Positions 6,896 to 14,578 of a stretch of 16,815 nt of DNA are shown piece after piece. The stretch covers positions 1 through 16,815 of the forward strand of contig JASIJX010000045.1 in assembly GCA_030049955.1 (NCBI GenBank). The letters run 5' to 3'. Positions within the stretch are counted from its first letter, which is position 1, and each line of letters opens with the position of its first letter. The notes below the pieces were generated by a model. The model was not told the DNA's origin. It did not search any database and worked only from the letters and a program-made list of their open reading frames with translations. Both the position numbers and the translations under genes were made by a program. The stretch comes from Acidobacteriaceae bacterium (lineage in GTDB: Bacteria; Acidobacteriota; Terriglobia; Terriglobales; Acidobacteriaceae).

Positions 6896-8758
6896 CTAAA
6901 GGTGGTAGCGCTCGCACCTGCGCGCTTCTTCATAGCGGGCGCGCGCCTCGCGCACCGAATCAAGCTCCGACACCTCGGCCACCGCGACATCCCACCAGGA
7001 TTCGTAGCCGGGCACGCCGACCGACGCATCGGTCTCAATAACGACAACACTCGTGCGATCGGCTTTCTTCGCCTCTTCAAGCGCCTTTTTCAAATCTGCT
7101 ATCGAGCCGACCTTCACAGCGTGCGCGCCCAGGCTGCGGGCGTTGGCTACAAAGTCTACGCAGAGCGGCTCGCCATCGAGCTGCCCACTTGCGGCGTTGC
7201 GTGCGCGATACTTCGTTCCAAAGCCGCCTTGACCAAGCGAGCGGCTGAGGCTGCCGATGCTGCCAAAGCCGTGATTGTCGACGAGCACGACGATGATCTT
7301 GATGCCTTCCTGCACAGAGGTGACGATCTCGGTGGGCATCATCAGGTAGGTGCCGTCGCCCACAAAGGCGAAGACCTCGCGCTTAGGATCAGCCACTTTC
7401 GCGCCCAGCGCGCCGGGAATCTCGTAACCCATGCAGGAGTAGCCGTACTCCATGTGGTAGCCGTTGGGGCTTCGCGTGCGCCACAGCTTGTGCAGGTCGC
7501 CGGGATGACTGCCGGCTGCAGAAACCAGCACATCGCGCGGGCCGGAAACCTCCCACAGCGCGCCGATGACCTCGCTCTGCGCAGGCTTGCCAGCATTGCT
7601 CAAGTGGAAGAGGCGATCGACCTCGACCTCCCATTGCTGCTTGAGCTTGGCAATTTCGATGGCATAGTCTTTGGCGACGTGATATTTGGCGAGCGACGCG
7701 GCGAGATGCTCGAGAGCAACGCGCGCATCGGCGACTAAGGGAATCGCGCCAACCTTGTAGGCATCGAACTCAGCGGTGTTGATGTTGACGAAGCGCACCT
7801 GCGGGTTTTGGAAAGCGGTCATCGAAGCCGAGGTGAAATCGGAGTAGCGCGTACCGATGCCGATGATGAGGTCGGCCTCTTGCGCCAGGCGGTTTGCAGC
7901 GAGCGTGCCGGTCGCGCCGATGGCGCCCACCTCTAGTGGATGGTCCCACGCGAGCGAGCCTTTGCCCGCCTGCGTTTCAGCAACGGGGATGCCGGTTTTC
8001 TCCGCGAAGGCGGCAAGTGCGGACGAGGCTTCGCTCATCAGCACGCCGCCGCCGGCAATTATCAGCGGGCGCTTTGCGGTGCGGATGACGGCAATTGCGC
8101 GATCGAGCGAGACACGATCGGGCTCAGTGCGGCGAATCAACCAGACGCGCTTGCGGAAAAGCTCTTCGGGATAGTCGTACGCCTCGGCCTGCACATCCTG
8201 CGGCAGCGCGAGCGTCACAGCGCCGCAGTCCGAGGGCGAGGTGAGCACGCGCATGGCCTCGGGCAGTGCGGTGATGAGCTGCTCCGGGCGGTAGATGCGG
8301 TCCCAGTAGCGCGACACAGGACGGAAGCAGTCGTTCACGCCAATGTCCTGCGTGGAGGGCGATTCAAGCTGCTGCAGCACGGGCGAAACGTTACGCCGCG
8401 CGAAGATGTCGCCGGGCAACAGCAGCACCGGCAGCCGGTTGATGGTGGCCAGCGCCGCGCCGGTAATCATGTTGGTCGCGCCCGGGCCGATGGACGAAGT
8501 ACACGCCCACGCACGCAGACGGTTTGCAGCCTTGGCGAAGCCGGTTGCGAAGTGTACGCCGGCCTGCTCGTTGCGCACCAGAATGTACCTGAAGTCAGGG
8601 CTCTGCTGCAGCGCCTGGCCAATGCCAGCCACGTTGCCGTGCCCGAAGATGCCCAGCATGCCGGCGAAGAACTGGTGCTCGCGGCCATCGCGCTCCACGT
8701 ATTGATTTTTCAGAAACGCAATCAGCGCTTGTGCCATGGTCATGCGGCGCGTTGTCAT
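6896..8758 (-). CDS. iolD: 3D-(3,5/4)-trihydroxycyclohexane-1,2-dione hydrolase (ThDP-dependent)
   Basis: This 620-aa ThDP enzyme opens the ring of the diketo intermediate to give 5-deoxy-glucuronate. The N-terminal pyrimidine-binding domain carries the catalytic Glu64 in RNEQAG. A central domain (about 205-350) follows, then the PP-binding domain with GDGTYLMMPTEIV and the closing Asn495 of the ThDP motif (467-495). Length fits IolD (about 620-640). I chose ATG 8758, giving MTTRRMTMAQAL, because GGAG lies eight bases upstream. The reading frame extends to a TTG at 8776, but that would place the ribosome-binding site inside the gene. The 92-base gap to iolB contains a heptamer repeat. Confidence 0.96.
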   Translation of the reverse strand: MTTRRMTMAQALIAFLKNQYVERDGREHQFFAGMLGIFGHGNVAGIGQALQQSPDFRYILVRNEQAGVHFATGFAKAANRLRAWACTSSIGPGATNMITGAALATINRLPVLLLPGDIFARRNVSPVLQQLESPSTQDIGVNDCFRPVSRYWDRIYRPEQLITALPEAMRVLTSPSDCGAVTLALPQDVQAEAYDYPEELFRKRVWLIRRTEPDRVSLDRAIAVIRTAKRPLIIAGGGVLMSEASSALAAFAEKTGIPVAETQAGKGSLAWDHPLEVGAIGATGTLAANRLAQEADLIIGIGTRYSDFTSASMTAFQNPQVRFVNINTAEFDAYKVGAIPLVADARVALEHLAASLAKYHVAKDYAIEIAKLKQQWEVEVDRLFHLSNAGKPAQSEVIGALWEVSGPRDVLVSAAGSHPGDLHKLWRTRSPNGYHMEYGYSCMGYEIPGALGAKVADPKREVFAFVGDGTYLMMPTEIVTSVQEGIKIIVVLVDNHGFGSIGSLSRSLGQGGFGTKYRARNAASGQLDGEPLCVDFVANARSLGAHAVKVGSIADLKKALEEAKKADRTSVVVIETDASVGVPGYESWWDVAVAEVSELDSVREARARYEEARRCERYHL

Positions 8759-8796
8759 AACTCTTTCTCCGAACAATTAACCTTTGGACGCTAGTT

Positions 8797-8845
8797 CTAT
8801 TCCCTATTCCCTATTCCCTATTCCCTGTTCCCTATTCCCTGTTCC
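8797..8845. repeat. Heptamer tandem repeat, seven copies of CTRTTCC
   Basis: Seven perfect 7-bp units (8797-8845) run in the order CTATTCC four times, CTGTTCC, CTATTCC, CTGTTCC, followed by a degraded CTGCTCT that runs into the iolB stop at 8853. The array lies in the iolB-iolD gap, 38 bases upstream of the iolD start, so it is transcribed. It resembles the short tandemly repeated heptamers of filamentous cyanobacteria, and similar units are frequent in acidobacterial genomes (recalled, not checked). Copy number may vary between strains. Confidence 0.9.
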
Positions 8846-8850
8846 CTGCT

Positions 8851-9666
8851 CTACTTCACCATCGGCACCCGCGGGTCCTTGTCGCGCCATTCGGCGCGCA
8901 CCCACGCGTATTCGGGATCGTCCGATGCCGCGAGCGAACGCGCCGAGCCAGCAAGCGCGTTGAGGTAATACACGTTGTAACCGTGCGCGGCAACCACCGG
9001 ATGGTACCCCTCTTTCACCAGCACCAGTTCGCGGTCGCGCACGGTGAGCGTTTCGTCGATGCGCCGGTCGGGCGTGTAGAGCTTCTGCACCGCGTAGCCC
9101 TCGGGGCGCTGAATGCGGTAGTAGTAGATCTCTTCGAGATCGACCTCGCCCGGCGGGTTGTGCACGTCGTGCTTATGCGGCGGATAGCTGGACCAGTTCC
9201 CTGCCGGCGTGAAGACTTCGACGACGATGAGCCGGTGCGCCGGGAAGGCCGGCGGAATAATGTCGTGAATCTGCCGCGTGGCGTTGCCCCCGCCGCGAAT
9301 TTCAATGCGAATGTCCGCAGGCGTAACCAACCGCGCGGGGTGCTCGTCTTCGGCCTTGCAATAGCAGAATGCCAGGTCGCAATTAGTGTCGGCGGTAACG
9401 GAGAACGTGGTGCGGATGGGCAGATAGACGGCATAAGGCAGGCCGTCAAAAACGGACGCGCGCTTGCCGATGCCGCGCCACTCACCGCGCGAGCTTTTCA
9501 CCGAGCAAACGCCGCCGAGAACGACGATGGCAAGCTCCTGCTCGTCGATCGCGGCCGAATATTGCTGGCCGGCAGCGAGGCTCCGCGTTTGGAACGAAAG
9601 AAACTCGTAGCCTAGGCCGGCGATCCGGTTTTCATAAACTTCAGGACGAACGAGCAGCTCGCTCAT
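8851..9666 (-). CDS. iolB: 5-deoxy-glucuronate isomerase
   Basis: This 271-aa bicupin of the IolB/KduI type is predicted to convert 5-deoxy-glucuronate to 2-deoxy-5-keto-gluconate. The metal-binding cupin signature NWSSYPPHKHD (157-167) with His164 and His166, Glu178/Glu179 in LEEIYYYR, and His222/His228 in YHPVVAAHGYNVYYLN are all present. Start ATG 9666 (MSELLVRPEV) has GAGG eight bases upstream and gives the usual IolB length. An in-frame ATG at 9693 has no ribosome-binding site. It is the first gene of the operon, preceded by a promoter and perfect operator at 9794-9740. Confidence 0.95.
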   Translation of the reverse strand: MSELLVRPEVYENRIAGLGYEFLSFQTRSLAAGQQYSAAIDEQELAIVVLGGVCSVKSSRGEWRGIGKRASVFDGLPYAVYLPIRTTFSVTADTNCDLAFCYCKAEDEHPARLVTPADIRIEIRGGGNATRQIHDIIPPAFPAHRLIVVEVFTPAGNWSSYPPHKHDVHNPPGEVDLEEIYYYRIQRPEGYAVQKLYTPDRRIDETLTVRDRELVLVKEGYHPVVAAHGYNVYYLNALAGSARSLAASDDPEYAWVRAEWRDKDPRVPMVK

Positions 9667-9739
9667 GGTTCCCACCTCGGTATTCGTACTCATGCCAACG
9701 GCTGGCAGATGGATTCAGGCCGAGTATTCGAATGGAGCC

Positions 9740-9753
9740 TGCACACGTGTGCA
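9740..9753. promoter_or_regulatory. LacI-type operator, perfect 14-bp palindrome, iol operon
   Basis: TGCACACGTGTGCA is a perfect palindrome with a central CG. It sits about 5-18 bases downstream of the predicted iolB transcription start, where a bound repressor would block initiation or early elongation. It is the best of four related sites in this window (3375, 12870, 16308), and the only LacI-family gene here carries one in its own 5' region. Confidence 0.85.
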
Positions 9754-9764
9754 CCAGCCCAACG

Positions 9765-9794
9765 ATCATGCAATGCCCCAACCGCGCTTGTCAA
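9765..9794 (-). promoter_or_regulatory. Sigma70-type promoter of the iol operon
   Basis: On the minus strand there is TTGACA (9794-9789, 6/6), an 18-bp spacer and CATGAT (9770-9765, 4/6). The expected start is near 9758, giving a leader of about 92 nt to ATG 9666, with the operator immediately after the start. Confidence 0.72.
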
Positions 9795-9860
9795 CAGCCG
9801 ATCTGCGCCTGGCTAGCAACCCCAAGCCGACCCAGAGCCCACAGGGCTTCAAAAAACAAT

Positions 9861-9866
9861 TTGACA
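9861..9866 (+). promoter_or_regulatory. Possible -35 box for the zinc-finger/SpoIIE phosphatase gene
   Basis: TTGACA lies 59 bases upstream of ATG 9925, but no good -10 box is found at 16-18 bases. A TGCTATCT stretch at 9874-9881 is closer than normal. The call rests on the -35 only. The region 9667-9924 otherwise holds the iol promoter and operator. Confidence 0.3.
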
Positions 9867-9924
9867 CTGAAGATGCTATCTGAGAATCAGAAGAACAGAA
9901 CTTCAGCACCGCGAGAGGTGTCCG

Positions 9925-10902
9925 ATGGCAACAACTGTCGATATGGAATATCTGCACGACAAGTTGCAAGAGCGCAAACGCCGCCTTGAAACCGCACTTT
10001 CGCTTACGCCCCAGGACGCCGGTCTGACAGCACTGATCGAGGAGGTTGATGCGGCGCTCGATCGCTATGCCGCCAGCACCTACGGCCTGTGCGAGACCTG
10101 TCACGACACCGTGGAACGCGATCGGCTGCTCGCCGATCCGCTCGTCCAGTTCTGTCTCGACCACCTGACAGAGCTGGAGCGCGCCGAATTTCAACGCGAT
10201 CTCGACCTTGCCGCCGAGCTGCAGCGCAGGCTTTTGCCGCCTGCGGATCTCGCGATCGCCGGATGGGAGACAAGTTATCATTACGCGCCGTTGGGACCGG
10301 TGAGCGGCGATTATTGCGACCTGTACCCCTTCGATTCGCAGCTTTTCTTTGTGCTCGGCGACGTTTCCGGCAAGGGCGTAGCGGCGTCGCTGCGGATGAC
10401 GCAACTGCATGCGCTCTTCCGCAGCCTGATCGGCATGGGACTGGCGCCGGCTGAAGTTATTGCCCGCGTCAACCGCTTCCTCTGCGACAGCGCGCTGGCC
10501 GGGCAGTATGCCACGCTGGTCTGCGGGCACGCGCAATCAAATGGCGCCGTTGAGCTTTTCAACGCGGGTCATTTGCCCGTCGTCGCCGTTTGCGGCGGCG
10601 ATGCTTTGCTGCTTGAATCAACCGCTTTGCCATTGGGAATGTTTCACGATGCCTCATTTTCTTCCACGCGGTTGCAACTCGAACAAGGCGACCTGCTCTT
10701 TCTCTACACGGATGGCCTGTCTGAAGTGCGTACCGAAGAAGGCGAATACGGCGTTGATCGCGTGATGAACGTCGTCGGCCGTCAGTGCGCAGCTACTGCG
10801 GCCGGCGTTGTTTCCGCATGCCTTGCAGACGTGCGTGAATTCGCCGGAGCTAGCCGTGGGCTGGACGATGTGACACTGCTCGCCATCCAGCGTCGCGCAT
10901 GA
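9925..10902 (+). CDS. SpoIIE/RsbU-type serine phosphatase with N-terminal DksA/TraR-like zinc finger
   Basis: This is a 325-aa predicted cytoplasmic protein. Residues 1-50 are a charged, probably coiled-coil helix pair, followed by YGLCETCHDTVERDRLLADP (53-72) and a zinc-finger-like C56-x2-C59...C77-x2-H80. This matches a DksA/TraR finger except that the last ligand is His. From about 91 a PP2C-like SpoIIE domain begins (RDLDLAAELQRRLLPP) with metal-binding motifs SGDY (127-130), LGDVSGKGVA, FNAGHLP, LYTDGLSEV and DDVTLLAI. All the usual acidic residues appear intact, so it should be active. Family members dephosphorylate anti-sigma antagonists or similar switches. No partner kinase or antagonist gene is adjacent, so the target is unknown. 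AGAGG lies six bases before ATG. It is divergent from the iol operon. Confidence 0.9.
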   Translation: MATTVDMEYLHDKLQERKRRLETALSLTPQDAGLTALIEEVDAALDRYAASTYGLCETCHDTVERDRLLADPLVQFCLDHLTELERAEFQRDLDLAAELQRRLLPPADLAIAGWETSYHYAPLGPVSGDYCDLYPFDSQLFFVLGDVSGKGVAASLRMTQLHALFRSLIGMGLAPAEVIARVNRFLCDSALAGQYATLVCGHAQSNGAVELFNAGHLPVVAVCGGDALLLESTALPLGMFHDASFSSTRLQLEQGDLLFLYTDGLSEVRTEEGEYGVDRVMNVVGRQCAATAAGVVSACLADVREFAGASRGLDDVTLLAIQRRA

Positions 10903-10936
10903 GCCGGACCAGGTTCGCATGAGCCAGACAAGGCTC
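10897..10936. repeat. 20-bp tandem duplication at the phosphatase stop codon
   Basis: Two adjacent 20-bp units, GCATGAGCCGGACCAGGTTC and GCATGAGCCAGACAAGGCTC, match at 17 of 20 positions. The first unit contains the TGA stop of the phosphatase gene. It may be a recent local duplication. The remaining 10937-11135 interval shows no clear terminator or promoter beyond an isolated TTGACG at 11044-11049. Confidence 0.6.
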
Positions 10937-11135
10937 GCAGCTTTATGCGTAGTGGATGGGGGTTTAGTCCAGTCCATCGATAAGCTGGCCTCAGTCGCCG
11001 GGTCACAGGTGGGCTGAATGTTGCCTAAAGAGTAACTTCCGAGTTGACGGCAATACATCCTGTTCGGCTTACCCGCCAGCAAAGGCTACAGCGATGTTAG
11101 GCTTGTCGCAGGTTTCTTTCGTAAAGGAGTCGGTC

Positions 11136-12635
11136 ATGAATCTGCCTCCTTGCTGTATCAACAGAACCTTTACGCGACTCTGCCGTGTTTTTTTTGCCAT
11201 CACAATTGGAAGCGTGGTAATCATGGCTGCCGGGTGCGGTGGGGGTGCGCCATCGGGCAGCAGCGGGGGGCCCGTTCAGGGCGAGAACACGCTGACGACG
11301 GTGGTGGTATCGAGCGCGGCCAACGACCGGTTGTCGCGGTTTTCCATGACGCTGAATAGCCTCTCGCTGACGACGAAGGCGGGAACGAGCGTCCCGGTGA
11401 TGTCGACGCCGCAACAAGTGGAGTTTATGCACCTGAACGGGGGTGGGGAGCCGCTAATCACAAGCGATGTGCCGCAGGGTGTGTATACGTCGGCGACGGC
11501 GACGGTGGGATCGGCCTCGTTTACGTGCCTGGTGCAGCAATCGGGCAGCGACACAACTTCGACATACGCGTATGGAGCAACGCCGTCCAACCAGGTGACA
11601 GTGCAACTTCCTGAGCCGCTGACGCTGAGCGGGAACACGATGGCGCTTTCGCTGAACCTGCTGGTTTCTCAGTCGGAAAGTTTCCCGTCGACATGCTACA
11701 CGGATGGAATCGCGCAATTCTCGATCACCCCGACGTTCACCCTGACGGCGATGACGTTGGCAACGGAGCCGACAAATGCAACGAATGGGAAAATGACGGC
11801 GCTGGAGGGACTGGTGGTGAATCCGACGGCAGGAGAGAACGGCTTCACGGTTTCTGCGGCGGACGGGACGCAGCCGGGATCCTCGGTTAACACGATCTGG
11901 CAGGTGAACACCAACGGAAATACGGTTTTCCAGGGCATTGGGAATGCGCAAGGGATGGCTGCGGGCATCCCAGTGGATTTTGACGGGACACTCCAAGCGG
12001 ACGGGTCGATTCTGGCCACGCGGGTTGCTGTTCCGGATGCGGACACAATGGACGTGACGGTGAACCAGGGACCTCTGACGCAAGTGGCAGCGGTGTGGCC
12101 TGTGCTGAACGAGGCCAACCAGTCTGCGGAGGGATCCGAAACATATATCCGGGGATGGCCAACGTACAACTTCAGCAATGCGACCTTCGCAGTGTGGGGC
12201 GGGCTGACCAATATTCCAAACCTCCCGTTTGCGGCCAGCTTCAGCGGATCGAACATGGTACCCGGGCAGATGGTGTCGATCACGTCACATGTGACGGAGG
12301 TGGCGCCTGCACCGACGTATGTGCCGGCAACGGTGGAGACACTGATGCCGCAAACGATTAACGGAACTGTGATGGCGACGGGAACCTCGGGGAGCTTCAC
12401 GACTTACACGATAGAGCTGGCGGAGTACGATGTATTCCCACAGTTCGCGGTGCAGAGCGGACAGACAACACTTCTGACGAATCCGCAGGAGGTGGTGGTG
12501 TATGTGGACGCCAACGCGCAGGTCCTGAGCCAGCCGATGCCAGGGAATCCAGCACGGTTCACAGGTGTGATTTTCAACGACAATGGAACACTGCGAATGG
12601 ATTGCACCGAAGTGGCAAGCGGCGTGGCGGAATAA
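11136..12635 (+). CDS. Predicted lipoprotein with DUF4382/DUF5666-like domains
   Basis: ATG 11136 gives 499 aa; AAAGGAG lies six bases upstream, so the in-frame ATG at 11094 is too early. The N-terminus has basic residues, a hydrophobic stretch (FFAITIGSVVIMAA) and a lipobox-like AAGC with Cys34 followed by Gly-Gly-Gly, pointing to lipidation and export. Residues about 47-190 resemble a DUF4382-type sandwich (FSMTLNSLSLTTKAG, VPQGVYTSATATVG). The remainder contains repeated beta-rich units of DUF5666 type (ALEGLVVNPTAGENGFTV, VDFDGTLQADGSILATRVAV, INGTVMATGTSGSFTTYTIE). Such proteins are common in Acidobacteriota; their function is not known. It is Ser/Thr/Asn-rich with few charged residues, as expected for a surface or periplasmic protein. 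It lacks the regulon operator. Confidence 0.82.
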   Translation: MNLPPCCINRTFTRLCRVFFAITIGSVVIMAAGCGGGAPSGSSGGPVQGENTLTTVVVSSAANDRLSRFSMTLNSLSLTTKAGTSVPVMSTPQQVEFMHLNGGGEPLITSDVPQGVYTSATATVGSASFTCLVQQSGSDTTSTYAYGATPSNQVTVQLPEPLTLSGNTMALSLNLLVSQSESFPSTCYTDGIAQFSITPTFTLTAMTLATEPTNATNGKMTALEGLVVNPTAGENGFTVSAADGTQPGSSVNTIWQVNTNGNTVFQGIGNAQGMAAGIPVDFDGTLQADGSILATRVAVPDADTMDVTVNQGPLTQVAAVWPVLNEANQSAEGSETYIRGWPTYNFSNATFAVWGGLTNIPNLPFAASFSGSNMVPGQMVSITSHVTEVAPAPTYVPATVETLMPQTINGTVMATGTSGSFTTYTIELAEYDVFPQFAVQSGQTTLLTNPQEVVVYVDANAQVLSQPMPGNPARFTGVIFNDNGTLRMDCTEVASGVAE

Positions 12636-12834
12636 GCGGCTCGTCGCCGGATTTCTTGCCTGCGATCAATTTTCACTTCTGGCCAGCTATATACGACTCA
12701 TGAGGAAAATCGTCTCCATCGCCACGATGATCGACTTGTCTTTCATTTTGGTCGTGTAGTCGGCAACTGGGAACTATGCCAGATCCTCGCCTGATGCAGC
12801 ACCTCAAATTGGCCCATTAGCTCTATGTGCCGTC

Positions 12835-12864
12835 TTGACCGCCCTCTTTCGGCAGTGGTAGCGT
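12835..12864 (+). promoter_or_regulatory. Candidate promoter of the transaldolase-family gene
   Basis: TTGACC (12835-12840), an 18-bp spacer and TAGCGT (12859-12864, 3/6) form a weak match. Support comes from the same arrangement (TTGAC, 18 bp, weak -10, then palindrome) at iolB and lacI. The expected start lies near 12871, inside the operator. The rest of 12636-12898 shows no gene. Confidence 0.5.
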
Positions 12865-12869
12865 TTGTT

Positions 12870-12883
12870 TGCACACGTTTGCA
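12870..12883. promoter_or_regulatory. LacI-type operator at the transaldolase-family gene
   Basis: TGCACACGTTTGCA matches the iol operator at 13 of 14 positions, breaking the palindrome at one base. It begins five bases after the predicted -10 and ends 15 bases before ATG 12899. It places this gene in the same regulon although it lies 3 kb from the iol operon on the opposite strand. Confidence 0.78.
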
Positions 12884-12898
12884 TCCTGCGGGAGAAAT

Positions 12899-13993
12899 AT
12901 GGCCACTACGCATCTCCAATTCAAGAGCCCGCTCCACCAGATGGCGCAGACCACCCCCACCTGCCTGTGGAACGATTCGGCCGCCATCGATGAGCTGACC
13001 TACTCGATTGAGCACGGCGGCGTGGGCGCCACTTGCAATCCGGTCATCGCCGTCTCGGTGCTCAAAAAGGAGATGGCGCGCTGGAAGCCGCGCATCCTGG
13101 AACTGGCGCGCGAACTGCCTACGGCTACCGAGGACGAGATCTCCTGGCGGATCGTGGAGGAGATTTCCGCGAATGCGGCCGGGCTGCTCAAGCCGATCTT
13201 CGATCGCGAGCGCGGGCGCAATGGACGCCTCTCGATCCAAACCGACCCGCGCAACTACCGCAATGCCGATGCGATGCTTGTACAGGCCCTGCGTTTCAAC
13301 CAGCTCGCGCCCAACATGATCGTCAAGATTGCGGCCACGCACGCGGGGCTTGCGGCTATTGAAGAGGCAACGTATCGCGGCGTGAGCATCAACGCTACCG
13401 TCAGCTTCACCCTGCCGCAGGCAATTGCCGTAGCCGAGGCAGTGGAGCGCGGCCTGCGCCGGCGCGAGACCGAAGGGCAGGATATTTCGCGGATGGGCCC
13501 GGTGTGCACCATCATGGTGGGCCGGCTGGACGATTGGCTCAAGGTGCTGCACGATAAGCACAACCTCTCGGTCGATCCCGGGTATCTCGAATGGGCCGGC
13601 GTGGCGGTGTTCAAAAAGGCATATCGGATTTATCGCGAGCGCGGCTACCGCCTGCGCCTGCTCTCGGCCGCATTTCGCAATCACATGCACTGGAGCGAAT
13701 TCATCGGCGGCGACGTGGTCATCTCGCCGCCCTGTTCATGGCAGAAGCGCTATAACGAGAGCGATATCGAGATCGTCCCGCGCATAGACACGCCCGTCGA
13801 CCCGAAGATTGTCGACACGCTGCTGCGCAAATTTCCCGATTTCGAGCGCGCATACAACGAAGACGGCCTCACGCCCGAGGAGTTCGACACCTTCGGCAGC
13901 ACGCGGCGCACGCTGCGCCAGTTCATCTCCGCCTGCGCGGAGATGAACGCAATGATTCGGGACATTATTCTGCCGAATCCGGACACTGAATGA
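12899..13993 (+). CDS. Transaldolase-family class I aldolase, probably FSA-like in chemistry
   Basis: This 364-aa TIM-barrel protein is predicted to form a Schiff base with ketose substrates. By alignment from memory with E. coli TalB: LWNDSAAIDEL (23-33) holds the conserved Asp26; GATCNP (43-48) holds Asn47; MIVKIAATHAGL (140-151) holds the Schiff-base Lys143; SINATVSF (163-170) holds Asn165; VGRLDDW and SAAFRN keep the two phosphate-site arginines. The acid-base Glu96 of TalB (STEVDAR) is Gln114 here (SIQTDPR), as in fructose-6-phosphate aldolase. The TalB Phe178 position is Met. ATG 12899 is preceded by GGGAG; a TTG at 12869 would run through the operator. The operator suggests a role in inositol use, for example handling a phosphorylated keto-sugar. 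The substrate is inferred only. Confidence 0.87.
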   Translation: MATTHLQFKSPLHQMAQTTPTCLWNDSAAIDELTYSIEHGGVGATCNPVIAVSVLKKEMARWKPRILELARELPTATEDEISWRIVEEISANAAGLLKPIFDRERGRNGRLSIQTDPRNYRNADAMLVQALRFNQLAPNMIVKIAATHAGLAAIEEATYRGVSINATVSFTLPQAIAVAEAVERGLRRRETEGQDISRMGPVCTIMVGRLDDWLKVLHDKHNLSVDPGYLEWAGVAVFKKAYRIYRERGYRLRLLSAAFRNHMHWSEFIGGDVVISPPCSWQKRYNESDIEIVPRIDTPVDPKIVDTLLRKFPDFERAYNEDGLTPEEFDTFGSTRRTLRQFISACAEMNAMIRDIILPNPDTE

Positions 13994-14104
13994 CTGGAAG
14001 CAAGGTACGAGGAGACGCGAGAGCAAAAAACTCGCTCGTCGCGAAAAGAATCGCCGAAGTGCGCGAGGCAATGATGGGCATCCTAAAAAGGAGACGCAAC
14101 CAGC

Positions 14105-14530
14105 ATGACGGACATAGGCACAGAAGTTCTGTTCATCGCGGGTTTTGGGCCGATTGATCGTGACATTGCTGAGAGCCGCAAATTGTATGGCGGCAGCCTC
14201 GGCATCTCCTTCAAAGAGGATGCTGAGGGCTATCTGTATACGGGTGCTCTTCAAGGCGCGAAGCATTTTGCGCTATGGCCTCTCTCACAAGCGGCGCGGT
14301 CCTGTTTTGGCACCGATTCCTGGCCCGCCAACATACCTGTGCCGCAGGCATGGCTGGAGTTTGAAGTTGAAAACGTGCGCAAAGCTACAGCCGATCTCGA
14401 ATCGCGGGGATATCAAATGCTCATCAAGAACAAGGAGGAACCGTGGGGCCAAACCGTAAGCCGGTTCATCTCACCCGAGGGCCTGCTGGTTGGCGTCACA
14501 TTTACTCCGTCGATGCGGGAGCAGAAATAA
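14105..14530 (+). CDS. VOC-family (glyoxalase/bleomycin-resistance-like) small protein
   Basis: This 141-aa protein has the beta-alpha-beta-beta-beta pattern of a vicinal-oxygen-chelate domain: an N-terminal FIAGFGPIDRDIAESRKLYGGSLGISF (strand, helix, FY/LGISF end), then WLEFEVENVRKATADLESRGYQMLI and a closing TVSRFISPEGLLVGVTFTPS. Members bind a metal and act as isomerases, dioxygenases or resistance proteins. The usual first-strand His and final Glu are not all obvious here, with only the C-terminal Glu of SPEG in place, so catalysis is uncertain. AAGGAG lies 11 bases before ATG 14105. It starts 111 bases after the transaldolase-like gene and may be read from the same promoter. Its link to inositol is unknown. 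Confidence 0.78.
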   Translation: MTDIGTEVLFIAGFGPIDRDIAESRKLYGGSLGISFKEDAEGYLYTGALQGAKHFALWPLSQAARSCFGTDSWPANIPVPQAWLEFEVENVRKATADLESRGYQMLIKNKEEPWGQTVSRFISPEGLLVGVTFTPSMREQK

Positions 14531-14578
14531 TCTCTAGCGAGATTGTGCGCCAGTTCCATCACTCACTCGCTTGCTGCG

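Noticed and set aside
8797..8845. Heptamer array as a CRISPR array or attachment site
   Set aside because: The units are contiguous 7-mers with no spacers, and no integrase or cas gene is nearby.
12743..13690. 315-codon minus-strand frame opposite the transaldolase-like gene
   Set aside because: Composition and lack of domains mark it as a shadow; it would also run across the operator and promoter of the plus-strand gene.
13990..14158. About 55-codon frame starting at an ATGA overlap with the transaldolase-like stop and running into the VOC gene
   Set aside because: It is basic and low in order (RRRNQHDGHRHRSS), overlaps the VOC start by about 50 bases in another frame, and has no ribosome-binding site of its own.
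14536..14571. AGCGAG...CTCGCT inverted repeat between the convergent VOC and glpP genes as a two-way terminator
   Set aside because: The 6-bp stem has a 24-nt loop and no T-run on either side; too weak to call.
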